Shown here: positions 22,805 to 32,927 of the stretch, piece after piece
Position numbering within the stretch: the first letter of the stretch is position 1
Layout: each line of letters starts with the position of its first letter
DNA from: Perkinsus marinus ATCC 50983
Lineage: Eukaryota; Perkinsozoa; Perkinsida; Perkinsidae
NCBI RefSeq assembly: GCF_000006405.1
Contig: NW_003213971.1
Span: 214,840-278,839, forward strand
Length of the DNA stretch: 64,000 nt
Reading direction: 5' to 3'
Notes under the pieces: generated by a model
Databases searched by the model: none
What the model was told of the DNA's origin: nothing
Seen by the model: the letters and a program-made list of their open reading frames with translations, nothing else
Position numbers and translations under genes: made by a program

Positions 22805-25674
22805 TGTTGTTGTTGTTGTTGTTGTTGCTGCTTTCACTGCGATGATTTGATCAGATAGATAAATTGGGTCGAGCGTCGCACCAAGGGGATCCTGCATCGG
22901 CATTGTTGGAGGTTCTCGACCCTAATCAGAACGATAGCTTTACTGATCATTATATGGATGTGAGTTGCCGAGTTGATGGTATGTAAAGAAGTGTTGTATT
23001 TGATCTGTCAGGTACCTGTTGATTTGTCGAAGTGTTGTTCGTGTGTACTGCTAATCAACTTGATACTGTACCGGGTGAGTTTACATNNNNNNNNNNNNNN
23101 NNNNNNNNNNNNNNNNNNNNNNNNNNNNNNNNNNNNNNNNNNNNNNNNNNNNNNNNNNNNNNNNNNNNNNNNNNNNNNNNNNNNNNTCTCGAGTCGCTCA
23201 GGTCCTCTACAAGACCGTATGGAAGTGATCAGACTGTCGGGCTATGACCTACCCGAGAAAGTGCAAATTGCCACGCAGTATTTGATTCCTAAGGCGGTGA
23301 CTGCTAATGGACTGTCGAATCAGAAGGTAAGCAAAGGAGCTTATTGTTGGTTGTGGGGTCTTATATACGATTGTTAAAATATCGACCTTTTCGCTCATTC
23401 TTATGATATCGCAGTACGCGACATCTAAATTCGATTGGTTTCACTTTGACTATATAGAGTTCTGAGCCGATTCTTTCATCAAATATCCTAGATATATTTT
23501 TTTACTAAAATTTAGCATTTTGAGAGGATTGTGGTCAGCGAATGTTTACTTGTTTATTTTACGATTTCAGGTGGAGTTCACGCCGAAGGCAATTGAGGCT
23601 CTCATCAAGGGTTACTGTCGAGAGGCTGGTGTGCGCAATCTTGAAAAGCATGTAGATAAGATTATGCGAAAGCTCAGTTTTATGGTTGCCAAGGAGAAGG
23701 AACAAAAGTGAGCTCAGCAACACCGGATATGTTGGTGACCGTATGAAAATTCTAAGGAAATTTTTGGGAAATTCCCGTTGACGCATCTACATTTCTACCC
23801 TACTTCATATATAAAGTTCTGTAATCAGCTTTGGAAACCCCTGAGCTCAGCTGAGGGAAGAGAATATATCCCAACGCTGACCATCGTATCAACTCATTAA
23901 TCGCAGTACTTGGGTCTATGGTGGAGTTGCAGGTCGCTCCTTGAGAAGGAAGCCACGACAGCCGAGGAAAAAGTCGCAACCACCGTGGAGGCGAGAGAAG
24001 GCGAGGGTGTGGTATCAGAGGAAGAGGAATACGGGAGAAAAGACCCGTTGTTGTCATGGGACGTGAATAAGGAGACTGGATGTGATAACCTGATGAGAGA
24101 GGTATGTGGTCAATGTCCGCTACTGAATCCACTCATGAACAGCTCTGATAGTGTGGAGTTTTTGCTATGTTGTTATTATGAAAGTATGATCTTATTGTCG
24201 TCGTGCTGGTACGGTGTAAAACAAACTATTATAATGTATAGTATATGGGGTGAGTTATTGATCTGTTTCGGAAGGTGGATATCGATTTTAGGATATTGAA
24301 ATGATAGCAATGTGCATCTGCCGCAATTTGTGGCTTTTCCTCGTGGGTGACAGTTTGGGTTTCTATCCCCCTTTTGCCGCATTTGCACGCTCAAACTCAT
24401 ATATGCCAATGCGTTGTTGTGAAGAAGCTTATAATTGTTCAGGTGCCTGAGAATGTCGACTGTATCATCACTCCCAAGCGGCTAGTCGATCTAGTTGGCA
24501 AACCTGCATTCACGAGCGAGCGCCTCTTTGAAGGTGGTTGGTGTTGACTTTCCTATTCTCATAGCCTTGTTGAGCTAGTGTACGCAGGTACATCTCCTCC
24601 AGGAGTCGTGATGGGACTGGCTTGGACAGCAATGGGAGGGACAGTTTTATATACGGAGACTGTCGTGGTATGTCGGGGCTGCGATCAGTCTTCTGTTATA
24701 TGATGAGGTCAGGTCCCTAGCAATGAACCTAAAGGTGGGATTGAGATAACCGGACAGTTAGGGGAGGTCATGTCGGAGTCTACTAAGATCGCCCTCACTG
24801 TGGCGAAAAGAGTGGGCGGCTCTTTTGCGTAGGTGCATGGAGTGGGTCCGGTGATCAGGTTGTTCATTCGATCCAACCTGACTCTAAGTTTTTCGATACG
24901 ACGAAGATACATTTGCATTTCCCTGAAGGAGCTACTCCAAAGGACGGCCCTTCGGCTGGAGTTACTATTGCTACAGCATTGTGCTCTCTGGTGAGTTGGA
25001 GCGCCTCTTGCAATACCGAGGTTGATGTCTTTGCAGGCTCTACAGAGGTCAGTCAAGGACAATCTGGCGATGACTGGAGAGCTCTCGCTCAGTGGTAACA
25101 ACCTGGATGCACACTGTCTCTTCGGTGTATTGTCTGTTGTCAGGTTTGGTATTACCCATTGGAGGAGTGAAGGAAAAGGCAATTGCTGCCGTCCGAGCTG
25201 GTGTCACGACACTGTGTTTACCCCTACAAAATAAACACGATGCAGCAGAGCTACCAGAGTGTGTATAGTCGCGACCGGATTATTAGTTCGTCTTGGCGAT
25301 CCCCCGCATGTTTGAATGCTTAACTGTTAATAGCTCTTGGAAGTGATTCGATCCGTCGTTCCCTTTGGAGTCGCCAGTCAGTCTATTAATCCGTTAAACA
25401 CTCGTTTAGACAATCGTGACGTACTCGATCATCATGTTGATTGTGGCTCACATCGTGTGAGAGTTTTCTCTCACGTTTAGGTTTCTGATGGCTTGTAGGA
25501 GTTCTGCTGGAGAACCCCTGATACTCGTTTCTCAGGTATCTTAAGAGTAATCTCACGATCTACTTCGTGCGAGACTTCGAGGAGATTGCTCGCATCGCTC
25601 TCGGGATCGGCTCTCCGGCGGTGGAAACTGAAGTGGCCAGACCATCTGGCATCGACCACGCGCCAGCACGATGA
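15325..25674 (+). CDS. LONP1: mitochondrial Lon protease, full-length, about 25 exons
   Basis: Lon is an ATP-dependent AAA+ protease that degrades damaged matrix proteins. It starts with a presequence (MPPLAPP to [18 protein letters not shown]). The N domain reads [23 protein letters not shown] and [13 protein letters not shown]. Then come the coiled segment [18 protein letters not shown] and [17 protein letters not shown]. The ATPase has Walker [10 protein letters not shown], the pore loop region [13 protein letters not shown], and Walker B LVLIDE. Sensor and lid segments are FVCTANQ-type and [15 protein letters not shown]. The protease domain has [15 protein letters not shown], catalytic Ser in PKDGPSAG and Lys in PIGGVKEK, and a last exon ending GIDHAPAR at 25674. 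Near 23030 one base is missing compared with the second copy (DLSK then frame loss); this may be a sequencing error. A gap at 23087 hides about 460 bp of intron. Many introns hold family A and B elements. Confidence 0.93.
15506..15645 (+). mobile_element. family A element in Lon intron 1
   Basis: It begins almost at the donor after the presequence exon (GTAGTGTAGGGGGAATATCC) and ends ATATATATTCCAACAG. The left terminus overlaps the splice donor. Confidence 0.75.
16674..16845 (-). mobile_element. family A element, reference copy with clean termini
   Basis: It starts CAGTGTTGG and ends CCTACACTG, a 9-bp inverted repeat with one mismatch, flanked by ATAT and ATAA. The interior has the A landmarks CTGCTGAGCTC, TCGGAATTTTCATAT and CAACACATGTAGT. 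It lies in a Lon N-domain intron. Confidence 0.88.
17378..17511 (+). mobile_element. family B element, CGATAACA sub-family
   Basis: The left end is TGGAGTTTCACCCCC and the right end is GAGTGAAACTTCATTG. The interior carries the CGATAACAGTGTTAG variant. It lies in a Lon intron, upstream of acceptor CTTCGTAG. Confidence 0.8.
17700..18400. repeat. degraded family A stretches in two Lon introns
   Basis: Fragments with TTCCTCAACCTACTGAGC, AATTCGGGTAGAAGTGTACAG and TTTTCACATTGTCACCAAC lie on both sides of the exon at 18001-18123. They lack terminal repeats and appear to be older A copies. Confidence 0.55.
19851..20031 (-). mobile_element. family A element in a Lon intron
   Basis: It starts CAGTGTTGGAGGAATATAAA and ends CATATTTTCCCACAT. 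The intron joins the [12 protein letters not shown] exon to the [12 protein letters not shown] exon, the point where the downstream Lon copy starts. Confidence 0.82.
20110..20255 (-). mobile_element. family A element, second in the same Lon intron
   Basis: It starts CAGTGTTGGGACATTTG and ends near ATGCACATTTTTCCCC, with the central section shortened. Confidence 0.7.
20562..20733 (+). mobile_element. family A element in a Lon intron
   Basis: It runs from AGTGTGGAAAAAATATGCAC to ATTCCAACGCTG. The counterpart in the second Lon copy is 27340-27510. Confidence 0.85.
20790..20910 (-). mobile_element. family B element in a Lon intron
   Basis: The left end is shortened (GGAGTTATATGAAAAACAC) and the right end is CGGGTTGTGAAACTCG. 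The copy-2 counterpart is at about 27570-27690. Confidence 0.85.
21168..21326 (+). mobile_element. family A element, left end missing
   Basis: It opens at CCACATGTGTTGGTGACAAT and ends ATTCCTCTAACACTG. The counterpart is at about 27950-28105. Confidence 0.8.
21535..21664 (+). mobile_element. family B element forming a Lon intron
   Basis: The donor G|GTAACTTCACGCG is the element's own terminus (compare GTTTCACCCGTTTTACG). The element fills all but the last 29 nt of a 159-nt intron (21535-21693) that splits the codon between KLKG and SLHGK. The same arrangement exists at 28332-28493. Confidence 0.88.
21812..22068 (+). mobile_element. two nested or tandem family B elements
   Basis: The first starts AGAGTTTCACCTGTTTTACG. 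A second B interior (GCGATATTCGCGGTG) follows, and the pair ends GGCCCGTGAAACTCC. They lie in the intron after the Walker A exon. Confidence 0.8.
22612..22765 (-). mobile_element. family B-related element, diverged
   Basis: It starts TTGGAGTTTCAGCCGCGATATG. The interior has GGTGAATAACGCGTAAAACACG, and the right end is lost in the triplet repeat that follows. Confidence 0.65.
22766..22827 (+). repeat. (AGT)n(TTG)n microsatellite in a Lon intron
   Basis: About 13 AGT triplets pass directly into about eight TTG triplets. The second Lon copy has only GTAGTTGTTGTTG here, so the expansion happened after duplication. Confidence 0.95.
23087..23186. other. assembly gap (100 N) in Lon copy 1
   Basis: Aligning the flanks to the second copy places the gap over 29833-30294. 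About 460 bp, all intronic and including a B element, are therefore missing rather than 100. Confidence 0.97.
23731..23880 (+). mobile_element. family A element, left end missing
   Basis: It runs from CGGATATGTTGGTGACC to ATATCCCAACGCTG, directly after the KEKEQK exon of Lon. The counterpart is at about 30838-30988. Confidence 0.75.
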
Positions 25675-26313
25675 CTTTCTTTCTTCATCAAGTTGACTCG
25701 TTCACATTTGCTGTTCCTATCATTCACAAGTTTCTGGAGGATGGGCATCTACTGTGTGCACACTTGAATTCATCACAAAAAAGGTGGCAGCACTGTTGTT
25801 GTTCATTGGTATGGTCAATTAGATCCAAATTATTCAACGTTACCAGGGATTCTCACCCTCTACGACGCTCTTTTTCAAGAGACTTTCGTCCGCGATGCGT
25901 GTCCGAGTTCAGAGTGAGATTGTGTCATGTAGTGCGTCATCCAGCACTGTCAGGCCGGCCCGCCGAAGAACGCTTGTCCGGAGGGCCTGGGTGGCAGAAG
26001 ATTGTCGGCAGAATTCAGTGTTCACGATGCGTCCGGGCGGTAGCGGACACGATGGTTCCGGGGAACAGTAACGGAAGATATGTTAAATGGTACAGTTGGT
26101 GTAGCGTTCGACGATGGTGACTATCAAATCATGGATTTGAAGGCTGATAGGCTCAGATTCCTCAATAAGTGAAACGCTCACCGTAGCCATGGTTTGTGGA
26201 TCACTCACACTCGCTTGAATGAGAGTGTTACCAGGGATGGTCCATCCCGGATGGATTACAGTCTTATGAAAAAATGTGTTCTAGCTGTTCCTCTCTAACC
26301 CATCAAGGATATC
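25675..26313. other. Lon 3' flank and junction with the second copy
   Basis: Up to 25841 the sequence is the duplicated 3' flank (compare 32761-32927). From there to 26313 it is unique in the window. It contains no coding segment I recognise, only short ORFs. ACCAGGGATTCTC and ACCAGGGATGGTCC recur 390 bp apart. Confidence 0.5.
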
Positions 26314-26758
26314 ATGCCCAGTATCCCCCGCCCGCGCCGCCAGTGGGAATTCAAACTTCGGGTTGAAGTCCCTGAGGGCGAGTGCCCTTTTGAGGAGGCA
26401 AAGTGCCATCTGAAGAAGAACTACCATCTAATCGTTGAGTTTTCGAAGAAACCACACGTTGTAGTATATCGCTGTGGTCGCCATGAGAATTGCGACAAAA
26501 AGTTTCGCGTGAAGCCGGAGGGGACCAACGTGGTAGTCCATGAGTCAGGTAGTACTGACTAACAAAATGCGGGTTGATGTTGGACTGTCGCGTATATTAG
26601 GTTGCCATACAAGGCGTACCCGTCTGATGAAACGTAAACGTTTGCCGCATCACATCTCGCGGGCCATCGAGCAGTACGCGAGTCAAAATGCCACACCGAG
26701 TAGCATCCTGGTTAATCTGGAGGAAGAATTCCCGAACTCTTGGGTGACCCATAAACAG
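26314..26758 (+). CDS. Mutator-transposase-like N-terminal zinc-finger exons
   Basis: Two exons join across a 52-nt intron (26549-26600, with branch-like TACTGACTAAC), giving about 131 residues. The first, starting MPSIPRPRRQWEF, has a finger-like segment VVVYRCGRHENCDKKFRV ending HESGCH, which resembles the FLYWCH/WRKY-type fold at the front of MULE transposases. The second has the usual helical stretch HHISRAIEQYASQN, then ITHKQ-like VTHKQ. A donor GTGAGC follows in phase 0. No DDE catalytic core lies downstream. Instead, after one family A element the Lon exons begin, also in phase 0. It is either a broken transposon or the first part of a fusion gene. Confidence 0.6.
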
Positions 26759-26839
26759 GTGAGCCACAGAACGTAGTAGTAGTAGTGCGTGCGGTTTCAC
26801 ACGCATGCGCGTTTTCTCCTACTTTAGAAATCAGCTTCC

Positions 26840-27034
26840 CAGTGTGGTAAAATATGCACATGGTTAACCACATGTGTTGGTGAGAATATGAAAATTCTGA
26901 GGAAATTTTGGAATATCCTCGTTAGTTCCAGTGCACTTTTCGAATATATTCTTCCAATTCGTATGTGAAATCCTATGATTAGTGAGGAAAACATTGAGCT
27001 CAGCTGACGAGAGCGAACATTTTTTGTAGCACTG
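26840..27034 (+). mobile_element. family A element between transposase-like and Lon exons
   Basis: It starts CAGTGTGGTAAAATATGCAC and ends GTAGCACTG. The final CACTG is followed by CAGCTTCCTATCTCAG, the acceptor of the first Lon exon of copy 2. The element makes up about two thirds of the 292-nt interval. Confidence 0.85.
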
Positions 27035-27050
27035 CAGCTTCCTATCTCAG

Positions 27051-30000
27051 GCCGTTTTAGAGCGCTTTAGAGAGGCTCTGAAGGGCAAGACGGTAAGTGG
27101 CGTATTATCTCATCGAAGGGTGGATGAAATTTATAAGGTGCCGAAAGACGTTCAAACGACCATCGACGCTGAGATGAACAAGTTGTCGTTTCTGGAGCAG
27201 AACAGTTCTGAATTTAATATCACCAGAAGCTACCTAGAATGGCTGACGAGCTTGCCTTGGGGGATCTACAGCGAGGTGAGGTGTTGATAGCAATTGTTGT
27301 GATGCAGAGTAGGATGAAAGTGAATTTTATGATATTCAGCAGTGTGGAAAAAATATGCACATGGTCAACTACATGTGTTGGTGACAATATGAAAATTCTT
27401 GTTGGTTTGTGTTTACTTCTACCCGAATTCACAAGTAATTTTGTATAATTGCTGGAGAAACTCCTGAGCTCAGCTGAGGACAGTAAACATATATTCCTAT
27501 TCCAACGCTGATATTCAGTGAAGTTATATCTCACATACTTCATGATATTAGTGATACAAATTTGATAGGAGTTATATGAAAAACACTAGTGAAAAATATA
27601 TTTCACGACTACTACAGGCCGCGAATATCGCGTTTTTCACCGAGTTTTACGATTCCACTTCACGAAAAACGGTTTGTGAAACTCCAATATGTCAAAATGG
27701 AGGAAATGAAGTTTTATTTACGCCTATCACTACTGAGTAACTTCCGTGAGCAAGCTTACCTCTGGTGTAATATGCTCGTATTGGGAGAACTTGTAGAGCT
27801 TGCTGAAGTGGGAGTGGGCAAAGCTTCAATCTCAGCATGCTACGCCACAATGGGAAGGAAGCACGCTGAGGAGGGTTGGAGATCCCATCGCTTCTGACTG
27901 AAGATTAATCATTGAAACGTGAATTGTCTAAAAACGCAATGTTCATCCACATGTGTTGGTAACAATGTGAAAATTGTGATAAAATTTTCTGTTGGTTTTT
28001 GAATATTTTTCTACCCGAAATCGTGTGCAAACTCCTATAATTAGCTTTGGAAACTCCTCAGCTCAGCAGCTGAGGACAGCGAACATATATTCCTCTAACA
28101 CTGCATCGGGTAGTGCATAGCCTCGGCGTATCAGGTCTATAACGAATCGTTATAGTTCGTTATTAACGATGTATATGTTATAGTATCCTATTTTCCCTCT
28201 AGGTGGGTATGCTGTTTTTCAGGATAATTTCAATATTGCCCGAGCTTCGGAGGTCCTCGATGAAGATCATTACGGCTTGAAGGATGTGAAGGAGCGTATA
28301 CTGGAGTTTATCGCTGTTGGAAAATTAAAAGGTAACTTCACGCGTTTTACGTGAAGTGGCGTACTACTCGTCGTGAAAAACGCGATATTCGCGGTGATAT
28401 GCAGTAGTCGTGAAATATATTTTTCACTAGTGTTTTTCATATCACTAGGGTGGAACTTTATTGGTAATGTTCGAATTGAAAGATTCAGAATAGGTTCACT
28501 TCACGGCAAGATACTTTGCTTGGTTGGGCCGCCAGGTGTCGGAAAGACCAGCGTTGGTAAGAGTATTGCGCGCAGTATTAATAGGGAGTTTTACAGGTGA
28601 GCTGAAATTGAGTTTTACCCGTTCAACGTGAAGTGGCGTGATACTCGAAGTGAAAAACGCGTTTTGAAGTGAAGTGACTTTGTTGGCGCGTTATTCACCG
28701 CTCAGATGAGTTTTTCGCGAAGTGGTGTGAAACTCTGTGTCGTGAAATATGTTTTTCACTAGTGTTTTTCATACCACGGCGGACCGTGAAACTCCTATGT
28801 GTTCCGAGTAATGTGGAAAGTTCCCAAAAAATATTATAGATTCCCCTGGCCGTATACTACTACTCTCAGATTCTCGGTAGGAGGGCTCTCAGATGTTGCC
28901 GAAATAAAAGGTCACCGACGTACCTACGTTGGAGCCATGCCAGGGAAGATCATACAGTGTTTGAAGAAAGCGAAGACGCAGAACCCTCTGGTTCTTATTG
29001 ACGAGGTTAGCATTCGGTTGGGAGAGTTTTCTGGATACCATCAAGAATTGTTGTTGTTCATGCGTGCAGCGGACCGCACCACGCGGCACGCAAACACATA
29101 GCTTTTCCCCTTTTTCATAGAGTGAGATATAACACTTCGCGAAGACTACCTAAGTATCACAACAACCACTATCGATGTCATCACCGAGGTCAGCTCCCAA
29201 CTTGTGTATATTCGTTAAATTTGTCTTTCAAGTCGCTGAGAATCTCGCCAGCTCACGTGTAGAGTGTGTTTGATCGTGAGAGTACAAGATTTCTAATAAA
29301 CTACTCTGGACGTTTTGGAGTATCAAAATCGAGCACATTAGAGTTTCAGCCGTGATATGAAAAACAAAAGTGAAGAACATATTTCACACCTGCAACTTGG
29401 CGAGAAAACTAGTGTCAGCGGTGAATAACGCGTAAAACACGTGAAATGCTGCGAGCCTTTCACGCCAAGTGGTGTGATCTGATTGGTGTTATTCGCGAAG
29501 TGTTTTCAATTCACTTCGTATCGCAAAAACGCATTTTTCACATGGAGTATTACCACACTGTAGTTGTTGTTGCTTTCATTGCGATGATTTGATCAGATAG
29601 ATAAATTGGGTCGAGCGTCGCACCAAGGGGATCCTGCATCGGCATTATTGGAGGTTCTCGACCCTAATCAGAACGATAGCTTTACTGATCATTATATGGA
29701 TGTGAGTTGCCGAGTTGATGGTATGTAAAGAAGTGTTGTATTTGATCTGTCAGGTACCTGTTGATTTGTCGAAAGTGTTGTTCGTGTGTACTGCTAATCA
29801 ACTTGATACTGTACCGGGTGAGTTTACATGGTGCGTTTTTGAGAGAAAAATCCGGCAAGGAAACACATATTTTAGTATAGTAACGTGACATGTGAAACGC
29901 GCAGTCTTTGTCACATTGGTTTTTCCTTAACTACCTTGGAGTTTCACAACCCGGTTTACGTGAAGTGGCGTAAAACTCTGTGAATAACGCGATATTCGTG

Positions 30001-32760
30001 GTGATATGCAATAGTCGTGAAATATAGTTTTCAGTAGTGTTTTTCATATCACTAGGGTGGTGAAACTCCAATGAATTTCGAGGTAATTTCTTCACCGAAA
30101 ATACTATATATACTCCCTATTTTGAAACCCAAGTCGCGCACTTCAAACTTGAAAAAAAAGCTCTTCTGCGTGCATCTACTGTAATTCCACTGTGGGAAAC
30201 AAGAATCATATCAGAATGCACCTGCTATTCACCAACAACGGTATAGAGAGAATTTAGTATATATAGTTGTCAAAATTACTCAGCGATTTAGGGAGTCATC
30301 TCGAGTCGCTCAGGTCCTTTACAGGATCGTATGGAAGTGATCAGACTGTCGGGCTATGACCTACCCGAGAAAGTGCAAATTGCCACGCAGTATTTGATTC
30401 CTAAGGCGGTGACTGCTAATGGACTGTCGAATCAGAAGGCAAGCAAAGGAGCTTCTTGTTGGTTGTGAGGCCGTATATACAATTGTTAAAATATCGGCTT
30501 TTTCGCGAATTTTTATAATATCGCAGTACGTGGCATCTATATTGGATTGGTTTCACTTTGACTATATGGAGTTCTGAGCCGATTCTTTCACCAAATATCC
30601 TAGACATAGTTTTTTTACTTAAATTTAGCATTTTTGAAGGATTGTGGTCAGCGAATGTTTACTTGTTCATTTTGCGATTTTAGGTGGAGTTCACGCCGAA
30701 GGCAATTGAGGCTCTCATCAAGGGTTACTGTCGAGAGGCTGGTGTGCGCAATCTTGAAAAGCATGTAGATAAGATTATGCGAAAGCTCAGTTTTATGGTT
30801 GCCAAGGAGAAGGAACAAAAGTGAGCTCAGCAACACCGCATATGTTGGTGACCGTATGAAAATTCTAAGGAAATTTTTGGGAAATTCCCGTTGACGCATC
30901 TACATTTCTACCCTACTTCATATATAAAGTTCTGTAATTAGCTTTGGAAACCTCTGAGCTCAGCTGAGGGAAGCGAATACATCTCAGCATTGACCATCGT
31001 ATCAACTCATTAATCGCAGTACTTGAGTCTATGGTAGAGTTGCAGGTCGCTCCTTGAGAATAAAGCCACGACGCCCGAGGAAAAAGTCGCAACCACCGTG
31101 GAGGCGAAAGAAGACGAGGGTGTGGTATCAGAGGAAGAGGAATACGGGAGAAGGGACCCGTCGTTGTTATGGGACGTCAATAAGGAGACTGGATGTGATA
31201 AGCTGATGAGAGAGGTATGAGGTCCGCTACTGAATCCACTCATGAACAGCTCTGATAGTGTAGCTGAGTTGTTATTATGAAAGTATGATCGTATGGTCGC
31301 CGTGCTGGTACGGTGTAAAACAAACTATTATAATGTATAGTATATGGGGTAAGGTATTGATCTGTTTCGGAAGGTGGACATTGATCTTAGGACCACCAAA
31401 ATGATAGCGATGTGCATCTGCCGCAATTTGTGGCTTTTCCTCATAGACGACAATTCAGATTTCTATCCGTTCTTTGCACGCTCAAACTTATATATGCCAA
31501 TGCGTTGTTGTGAAGAAGCTTATAATTGTTCAGGTGCCTGAGAATGTCGACTGTATCATCACTCCCAAGCGGCTGGTCGATCTAGTTGGCAAACCTGCAT
31601 TCACGAGCGAGCGCCTCTTTGAAGGTGGCCGGTGTTGACTTCCCTATTCTCAGCTCGCTGTTGAGCTAGTGTATGCAGGTACGTCCCCTCCAGGAGTCGT
31701 GATGGGACTGGCTTGGACGGCGATGGGAGGGACAGTTTTATATACGGAGACTGTCGTGGTATGTCGGGGCTGCGATCAGTCTCCTTCTATGTGTCGGGGT
31801 CAGGTCCCTAGCAATGATCCTAAAGGTGGGATTGAGATAACCGGACAGTTGGGGGAGGTCATGTCGGAGTCTACTAAGATCGCCCTTACTGTGGCGAAGA
31901 GAGTGAGCGACTCACTTGCGTAGGTGCATGGAGTGGGTCCGGTGATCAGGTTGTTCATTCTATCCAACCCGACTCCAAGTTTTTCGATACGACGAAGATA
32001 CATTTGCATTTCCCTGAAGGAGCTACTCCAAAGGATGGCCCTTCGGCTGGAGTTACTATTGCTACAGCATTGTGCTCTTTGGTGAGTTGGAGCGCCTCTC
32101 GCGATACCGAGGTTGATGTCTTTGCAGGCTCTACAGAGGTCAGTCAAAGACAATTTAGCGATGACTGGAGAGCTCTCGCTCAGTGGTAACAATCTGGATG
32201 CACGCTGTCTCTTCGGTGTATTGTCTGTTGTCAGGTTTGGTATTACCCATTGGAGGAGTGAAGGAAAAGGCAATTGCTGCCGTCCGAGCTGGTGTCACGA
32301 CACTGTGTTTACCCCTACAGAATAAACACGATGCAGCAGAGCTACCAGAGTGTGTATAGTTGCGACCGGAAAATTAGTTAGTCTCGGCAATCCCTCGCAC
32401 GTTTGAATAAGCAACTGTTAACAGCTCGTAGAAGTGATCCGTCGTTCCCTCTAGAGTTGCCAGTCAGTCTATTAATCTATCAAGCACTCGCCTAGAGAAT
32501 CGTGGCGTACTCGATCATCATGTTGGTTGTGGCTCACATCGTGTGAGAGTTTTCTTTCACGTTTAGGTTTCTGATGGCTCGTAAGAGCTTTGCTGGAGAA
32601 CCCCTGATACTCTTTTCTCAGGTATCTTAAGAGTAATCTCACGATCTACTTCGTGCGAGACTTCGAAGAGGTGGCTCGCATCGCTCTCGGCATCGGCTCT
32701 CCCGCGATGGAAACTGAAGTGGCCAGACCATCTGGCATCGACCACGCGCCAGCACGATGA
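27051..32760 (+). CDS. second Lon copy: ATPase and protease domains, no N domain
   Basis: It begins at the exon [14 protein letters not shown] and carries every downstream Lon exon to GIDHAPAR (stop 32758-32760). Walker [23 protein letters not shown], Walker [23 protein letters not shown] (in frame here, unlike copy 1), Ser in PKDGPSAG and Lys in PIGGVKEK are all present. The presequence and N domain are absent. Many differences from copy 1 are silent (for example GTAGGGAAG against GTCGGAAAG in Walker A), while the encoded residues agree almost everywhere; this suggests selection on the protein. One donor is GC rather than GT (30439). Either it is driven by the transposase-like exons upstream, or it is a truncated paralogue or a misplaced haplotype. 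Confidence 0.8.
27340..27510 (+). mobile_element. family A element in the second Lon copy
   Basis: Starts CAGTGTGGAAAAAATATGCA, ends ATTCCAACGCTG. It is orthologous to the copy at 20562. Confidence 0.85.
28332..28459 (+). mobile_element. family B element forming an intron, second Lon copy
   Basis: Donor GTAACTTCACGCG again equals the element terminus. The intron is 28332-28493 (162 nt), a few bases different from its twin at 21535. Confidence 0.88.
29936..30073 (+). mobile_element. family B element (hidden by the gap in copy 1)
   Basis: A nearly complete copy starting TTGGAGTTTCACAACCCG and ending GGTGGTGAAACTCCAA. The terminal repeats match over 12 bp. Confidence 0.9.
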
Positions 32761-32927
32761 CTTTCTTTCTTCATCAAGTTGACTCGTTCACATTTGCTGT
32801 TCCTATCATTCACAAGTTTCTGGAGGATGGGCATCTACTGTGTGCACACTTGAATTCATCACAATAAAGGTGGCGGCACTGTTGTTGTTCATTCGTATGG
32901 TAAATTAGACCCAAATTATCCAACGTT

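Larger units (their letters stand above)
20272..25841 (+). repeat. duplicated Lon segment, copy 1
   Basis: Exons and introns here are closely matched by 27051-32927. Homology starts at the exon beginning GCCGTTTTAGAGCGCTTT and ends past the stop codon near TATTCAACGTT. The embedded A and B elements at 20562, 20790, 21168, 21535, 21812, 22612 and 23731 are shared, so those insertions came before the duplication. Confidence 0.93.
27051..32927 (+). repeat. duplicated Lon segment, copy 2
   Basis: This is the counterpart of 20272-25841. It is about 300 bp longer, mostly because the copy-1 gap at 23087 is under-sized. The homology ends at ATCCAACGTTGC; beyond it the two flanks are unrelated. Confidence 0.93.

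Noticed and set aside
25477-25748. Minus-strand ORFs at the Lon 3' end (and the same at 32563-32834)
   Set aside because: The plus strand here encodes the conserved last Lon exon ([16 protein letters not shown]); the minus frames are shadows.
26170-26215. Spliced-leader RNA gene (CCGTAGCCAT seen at about 26178)
   Set aside because: The match to the dinoflagellate/Perkinsus leader stops after CCGTAGCCAT, with no TTGGCTCAAG and no downstream donor.
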